64,000 nucleotides of DNA from Pseudomonadota bacterium (GTDB lineage: Bacteria; Pseudomonadota; Gammaproteobacteria; Steroidobacterales; Steroidobacteraceae). The translations under genes were made by a program, and so were the position numbers. The DNA lies in assembly GCA_018241525.1 (NCBI GenBank), contig JAFEDR010000009.1, forward strand, positions 434,001-498,000, in the 5' to 3' direction. The notes below the pieces were generated by a model. That model ran no database searches, was not told where the DNA came from, and saw nothing but the letters and a program-made list of their open reading frames with translations. Shown one piece after another: positions 60,141-64,000 of this stretch; the stretch's first letter is position 1; every line of letters begins with the position of its first letter.

Positions 60141-61223
60141 ATGCACGACGGGCCCCTGCGCGGTCTGCGCGTCCTCGATTTCACGATGCTGCTGCCGGGG
60201 CCGCTCGCGACGCTGCTGCTCGCGGAAGCCGGCGCCACGGTGCTCAAGGTCGAGGCACCCGGCGGCGACCCGCTGCGCGCGCAAGGCCCGTTCGACGCCG
60301 CGGGCCGATCGGTACCGTTCGAGATGCTGAACCGCGGCAAGCACCTGCAGACGCTCGACCTCAAGGACCCGGCGCAGCGCGCCGTGGCGTGCGAGCTGGT
60401 GGCTGGCGCCGACGTCCTGGTCGAGCAGTTCCGGCCCGGCGTGATGGAGCGTCTCGGCCTCGACGCGCCGACGCTGATGCGGCGCCACCCGCGGCTCGTG
60501 TACTGCTCGATCACCGGCTACGCACGTGACGGCGCGGAGGCGGTGCGCGCCGGCCACGACCTCAACTACGTCGCCGACTGCGGGATGCTCGCGAACGTCG
60601 CCGACGCCGCCGGCGCCCCGGCGCTGCCGCCGACGCTGATCGCGGACATCGGCGGCGGCGCGTGGCCGGCGGTGATCAACATCCTGCTCGCGTTGCTTGC
60701 GCGGGGGGCCGACGGCCGGGGCCGGCGCATCGACATCCCGATGGCAGACAACCTCTGGCCCTTTCAGCTCATGCCGCTCGCCGAACTCTGGGCGCGGGGC
60801 GCTGCGGCCGCGCCAGGGGCCGCGCCGCTCACGGGCGGCCTCGCGCGCTACCAGCTGTACCGCACGCGCGATGGCCGCTGGCTCGCCGTGGCGGCGCTCG
60901 AGGCGCGGTTCCTGGACCGGTTCCTCGAGCTGGCCGGCCTGCCGCCGACGGGCGTCGTCGAGCCGACGCGGGAGTCGATCGCCGCACGGATCGCCGAGGA
61001 GACCGCCGAATGGTGGCTCGCGCGCCTCGCGGGCGCGGATGTCTGCGTCTCGCTCGTCCGCGATCTCGGCGAGGCGCTGGCGGCGAGCCCGTCGCCGGCC
61101 CTCGCGGCATTTCTGGGGCCGGGAGCTGGTGAACCGCCACCGCTGCCGCTGCCACTTGATCTCGCCTGGCGACGACCCGGCTCGCCGGCGCTGCCCGCCG
61201 ACGGCTGGCCCCCGGATGCCTGA
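60141..61223 (+). CDS. Family III CoA-transferase / alpha-methylacyl-CoA racemase-like
   Basis: This 360-residue protein belongs to the CaiB/BaiF/Amacr family: LRGLRVLDFTMLLPGPLATL, ATVLKVEAPGGDPLRAQGP, LEQFRPGVMERLGLDA-like (VEQFRPGVMERLGLDAPTL) and YCSITGYARDG. The catalytic Asp is at 169 (LIADIGGGAWPAV). Length and the ADIGGG context match Amacr/CaiB racemases better than the frc gene 3 kb upstream. It would epimerise a 2-methylacyl-CoA or transfer CoA. The GGAGG site lies 4 nt before the ATG. The C-terminal 40 residues are Pro-rich and of low conservation. Confidence 0.85.
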   Translation: MHDGPLRGLRVLDFTMLLPGPLATLLLAEAGATVLKVEAPGGDPLRAQGPFDAAGRSVPFEMLNRGKHLQTLDLKDPAQRAVACELVAGADVLVEQFRPGVMERLGLDAPTLMRRHPRLVYCSITGYARDGAEAVRAGHDLNYVADCGMLANVADAAGAPALPPTLIADIGGGAWPAVINILLALLARGADGRGRRIDIPMADNLWPFQLMPLAELWARGAAAAPGAAPLTGGLARYQLYRTRDGRWLAVAALEARFLDRFLELAGLPPTGVVEPTRESIAARIAEETAEWWLARLAGADVCVSLVRDLGEALAASPSPALAAFLGPGAGEPPPLPLPLDLAWRRPGSPALPADGWPPDA

Positions 61224-61286
61224 TCCGCACACCCTCGTCCGACCGTGTGCGGCCGCGCAATGCGCCGCTGGCGGACGGTGCCCGCG

Positions 61287-62411
61287 ATGAGGCGCGCGCT
61301 CGTCGGCTCCGCCGTCGCGCTCGCCGCGCTGATCGGGTACCTCGCGGCCTGGCCGGTGCCCATCCGGCCGCTGGCCTGGAAGGCACCGACCTTCGCCGGA
61401 TACGTCGGCCCGCACGCGCGCAACCAGCGGCTGGCGGCGGCGCGGCGGGTCCCGCTCGGCGCCGAGATCGGTCCCGAGCACATCGCCGTCGGCCCGGATG
61501 GCTGGCTCTATACCGGCACGCTCTCGGGCTCGGTGCTGCGCATTCGCAGCGACGGCGAGCGTCGAGAAGTATTCGCGCGGACCGGAGGCCGTCCGCTCGG
61601 TATGGCCTTCGACGGCAACGGGCGGTTGATCGTCGCCGACGCCTTTCGCGGGCTGCTCGCGATCGAGCGCGACGGGCGGATCACGGTGCTGCTCGCGGCC
61701 GACGGTCCCGAGCCGCTCGCCTTCGCCGATGCGGTGGCGGTCGCGAGCGACGGGCGGATCTTCTTCACCGATGCGACGCAGCGGATCCCGGCGCGCCGTT
61801 ACGGCACTTTCGACGCCGCGCTGCTGGATATCCTCGAGCACTCCTGCACCGGTCGCGTGCTTGAGTTCGTGCCGGGCGCCGCGCGTCCGCGCGTGGTGAT
61901 CGGCGGGCTGTGCTTTGCGAACGGGGTCGCGCTGTCGACCGACGAGCGTCGGCTATACGTGTCCGAGACCGGCGCCTACCGGATCTGGCGCATCGCGACC
62001 GGTGCACACGGCCTCGAAGCCGCGGAGCTTGCGCGCGCGCCCTCCGCGGAGGCGCGGGTGCTCGTCGACAACCTGCCGGGATTTCCGGACAACGTCACGT
62101 GGAGCCCGGCCGGCCGCCTCTGGGTCGGCCTGACGAAGCCGCGCAGTCCGGTGGTCGATGCGCTGAGCGGCTGGCCGGCGCTGCGCGCGGCCACGCTGCG
62201 GCTGCCGCGGGTGCTGTGGCCGGTGCCACCCGCCTACGGACACGTGATCGCCTACGACGACGAGGGCCACGTCGCCGCCGACCTGCAGGACCCCGCGGGA
62301 CAGATCCCGGAGACGAGCGGGGTGACGGAACGGGACGGCGTGCTCTACATCCAGAGCCTGCACGCGGGCGCGTTCGGCATCCTGCGCACGGACCTCGCGC
62401 TCGGACGCTGA
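61287..62411 (+). CDS. SMP-30/strictosidine-synthase-like beta-propeller protein
   Basis: This 374-residue protein has an N-terminal membrane anchor (LVGSAVALAALIGYLAAWPV) and a six-bladed beta-propeller: HIAVGPDGWLYTGTLSGSVL, GRPLGMAFDGNGRLIVADAF, RIFFTDATQRIPARRYGTF, LCFANGVALSTDERRLYVSE and NVTWSPAGRLWVGLTKPRSP. These are typical of the strictosidine synthase/adipocyte plasma membrane-associated protein group. Such proteins often act as lactonases or arylesterases. In-frame starts exist at 61245, 61260 and 61287; the last puts the membrane segment at the N-terminus. Substrate unknown. Confidence 0.8.
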   Translation: MRRALVGSAVALAALIGYLAAWPVPIRPLAWKAPTFAGYVGPHARNQRLAAARRVPLGAEIGPEHIAVGPDGWLYTGTLSGSVLRIRSDGERREVFARTGGRPLGMAFDGNGRLIVADAFRGLLAIERDGRITVLLAADGPEPLAFADAVAVASDGRIFFTDATQRIPARRYGTFDAALLDILEHSCTGRVLEFVPGAARPRVVIGGLCFANGVALSTDERRLYVSETGAYRIWRIATGAHGLEAAELARAPSAEARVLVDNLPGFPDNVTWSPAGRLWVGLTKPRSPVVDALSGWPALRAATLRLPRVLWPVPPAYGHVIAYDDEGHVAADLQDPAGQIPETSGVTERDGVLYIQSLHAGAFGILRTDLALGR

Positions 62412-62418
62412 GCGCGCC

Positions 62419-63801
62419 TCAGTCCCAGCCGCCGCCGAGAGCCTGGTAGAGCTGCACGAGCGCCAGCAGGCCGTTCGCGTGCGCCTGGTTGAGCGTGAGC
62501 TCGGCGCTGAACAGGTCGCGATCGGCATTGATGACGTCGAAGTACGACGCGTAACCGACGCGGTAGCGGGCGAGCGCGATGCCCTCGGCGCGGCGCAACG
62601 CCTCGACCTGCCGGCTCTGCTCGGTCGCGAACTCCCCGTACTTCGCGTACGCCACGAGCGCGTCGGCGACGTCGCGGAACGCGCCCTGCACGGCCTTCTC
62701 GTAGCCGCTCAGCGCCTCGCGCTTGCGGGCGTTGGCGAGCTCGACCTGGTAGAGCGAGCGCTGCGGATCGAGCAGCGGCTGCACGACGCCGGCGGCCGCG
62801 CTCCATTCCGCCGTCGGCGACTTGAACAGCTCGCCGAGCGGCGAGCTGAGGGAACCCATGAGCCCGGTCAGCGAGATCGACGGGAACAGGGCCGCCCGCG
62901 CGACGCCGATGTTGGCATTGGCCGCGTGCAGGCCTTCCTCGGCCGAGCGCACGTCCGGGCGCCGCTCGAGCAGGCGCGACGGCAGGCCCGGTGGCGGCAT
63001 CGGCGGCAGCTCGGGCATGCCCTCGCCGCGCTCGGCGCGCTCGATCGGGTGGGGGTTGTCGCCGACCAGCGCGCACAGCAGGTCCTCGGTCTGGGCGATG
63101 CGCCGCTCGAGGTCCGGGACGTTGGCGCGGGCGACGGCCTCCTGCGCCTCGGCCGTGGCGACGTCGAGGCCGGTCGCGTAGCCACGCTCGTGCTGGGCGC
63201 GGGTGAGCTCGACGAACTTCTCGCGGGTGGCGAGCGTGCGGCGCGTGATGCGCAGCTGCGCATCGAGCGAGACCAGCGTGTAGTAGCCGCTTGCCACGCT
63301 CGCGACCAGCGCGCTCTCCACGGCCCGGCGCGCGTAGTCGGTCGACAGCAGCGTGGCGCGTGCGGCCTCGTTCGAGCGACGCAGGCGGCCCCACAGGTCG
63401 AGCTCGAACGAGGCGGTGACGGCCACTTCCTCGACATTCTTGATGCGCGCCGCACCCGGCAGGATCGCGTCCACCGAGCTCTTGGAGCGGCCCACCGTAC
63501 CGCGCGCGTCGAGCGTCGGCAGCAGCCCGAGGCGCGTCTCGCCGAGCACGGCGCGCGCCTGGTCGACCCGTGCGACCGCCGCCCGGAGGTCGAGGTTGCC
63601 CTTCAGCGCCTGCGCGATCAGGGCCTGCAGCTGCGGCTCCGCGTAGACACTGCGCCAGGCGACGTCGCCAAACGACTCCGCCGGCGCCGCCGCCGCCGTA
63701 CCGCGGAAGTCCGCCGGCACCGGCAGCGCCGGGCGCCGATAGTCGGGCCCGGCGGCACAGCCCGCGAGCAGCAGCAGGCCGGCGGCTGCCAGCTTCCTCA
63801 T
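62419..63801 (-). CDS. RND efflux outer-membrane factor (NodT/OprM-type lipoprotein)
   Basis: This 460-residue lipoprotein starts MRKLAAAGLLLLAGC, with the lipid Cys at 15, and then GPDYRRPALPVP, which is typical of OprM/NodT. It contains two outer-membrane efflux repeats rich in coiled coil (LKGNLDLRAAVARVDQARAV; ERRPDVRSAEEGLHAANANI). It forms the channel that takes drugs out through the outer membrane. The ATG at 63801 overlaps the stop of the upstream pump gene by 4 bp. It converges with the SMP-30-like gene (7 bp). It may also serve the pump at 1.1-5.4 kb. Confidence 0.95.
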   Translation of the reverse strand: MRKLAAAGLLLLAGCAAGPDYRRPALPVPADFRGTAAAAPAESFGDVAWRSVYAEPQLQALIAQALKGNLDLRAAVARVDQARAVLGETRLGLLPTLDARGTVGRSKSSVDAILPGAARIKNVEEVAVTASFELDLWGRLRRSNEAARATLLSTDYARRAVESALVASVASGYYTLVSLDAQLRITRRTLATREKFVELTRAQHERGYATGLDVATAEAQEAVARANVPDLERRIAQTEDLLCALVGDNPHPIERAERGEGMPELPPMPPPGLPSRLLERRPDVRSAEEGLHAANANIGVARAALFPSISLTGLMGSLSSPLGELFKSPTAEWSAAAGVVQPLLDPQRSLYQVELANARKREALSGYEKAVQGAFRDVADALVAYAKYGEFATEQSRQVEALRRAEGIALARYRVGYASYFDVINADRDLFSAELTLNQAHANGLLALVQLYQALGGGWD

Positions 63802-64000
63802 GTCCCGGGCTCCGCGGATGGCGGTTCCGGCGACGGCGCGGCCGCGGTGCGCCCGCGCCACCGCTCGATGCCGCCCTGGATCACCACGTAGAACACCGGC
63901 ACGATGAAGATCGCGATCAGCGTGGCGGCCGTCATGCCGAACACGACCGTGGTGCCGAGCACCTGCCGCGAGGTCGAGCCCGCGCCGCTCGCGATCGCGA
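63798..64000 (-). CDS. RND efflux transporter, C-terminal fragment
   Basis: The last 66 or so codons of a pump gene continue off the window. The end reads GMTAATLIAIFIVPVFYVVI, the standard TM12 of HAE1 pumps, followed by a Pro/Glu tail. It overlaps the outer-membrane factor start by 4 bp (ATGA). It is a second RND system, distinct from the one at 2331. Confidence 0.9.
   Translation of the reverse strand, partial: AIASGAGSTSRQVLGTTVVFGMTAATLIAIFIVPVFYVVIQGGIERWRGRTAAAPSPEPPSAEPGT

Overview
The window is high-GC, gene-dense DNA from a Gram-negative bacterium, very probably a proteobacterium: it carries RND efflux parts, a TolC-type outer-membrane lipoprotein, a trimeric-porin-like protein with a C-terminal Phe, SlyX, and Tat and lipoprotein signals. 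A gammaproteobacterium is my best guess, but no rRNA or marker gene is present to fix the lineage. I see no tRNA, rRNA, CRISPR array, insertion sequence or prophage gene, and coding density is about 95%.

Layout. (1) 1-5.5 kb: the end of a chemoreceptor, cheW, and an RND pump (fusion lipoprotein plus inner-membrane transporter). (2) 5.5-17.6 kb: a long class V PLP enzyme with a methyltransferase; a Tat-exported M20-like protein overlapping an aminotransferase; a small cytochrome c; the K+ transporter kup; a small EamA-like protein; an acuI/yhdH-type reductase; a DUF2182/DUF1326 membrane and Cys-rich pair; and an SDR. (3) 17.7-28.7 kb: a Tat amidase, a dimethylglycine-dehydrogenase-like FAD/GcvT protein, a homologue of an archaeal-type methyltransferase (COG2521), a sugar-dehydrogenase-like lipoprotein, an SDR, a nitronate monooxygenase, a sterol-desaturase-family protein, slyX and an aromatic-acid-type MFS gene. 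(4) 28.8-39.4 kb, all minus strand: TetR, MFS transporter, serine hydrolase, an MttB-type methyltransferase and soxBDAG. This looks like one catabolic unit for a methylated amine. (5) 39.5-46.0 kb, plus strand and divergent from TetR: an SDR, a biotin-dependent carboxylase (two subunits), an acyl-CoA dehydrogenase and a BKACE enzyme. It resembles the atu/liu pathways for branched or terpenoid acyl-CoA. (6) 46.1-50.3 kb: DUF817, MscS, a pseudouridine synthase, a stand-alone 10-formyl-THF hydrolase-type protein and a small unknown protein. (7) 50.5-59.3 kb: LysR, GntR, a small membrane protein, then OFA transporter, ThDP enzyme, formyl-CoA transferase and porin. This looks like an oxalate operon, but the ThDP enzyme is not a canonical oxalyl-CoA decarboxylase. 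(8) 59.4-64 kb: an FMN reductase, a second family III CoA-transferase, an SMP-30-like protein, and the outer-membrane factor plus the tail of a second RND pump.

One-carbon chemistry recurs: two separate THF-linked N-methyl oxidation systems, an MttB-type methyltransferase, a formyl-THF hydrolase-type protein and a formyl-CoA operon. The best regulatory signal is a palindrome, AGATATATCT, found twice between GntR and the transporter operon. One copy lies inside the spacer of a good sigma70-type promoter and the other abuts the -35 of an opposing one.
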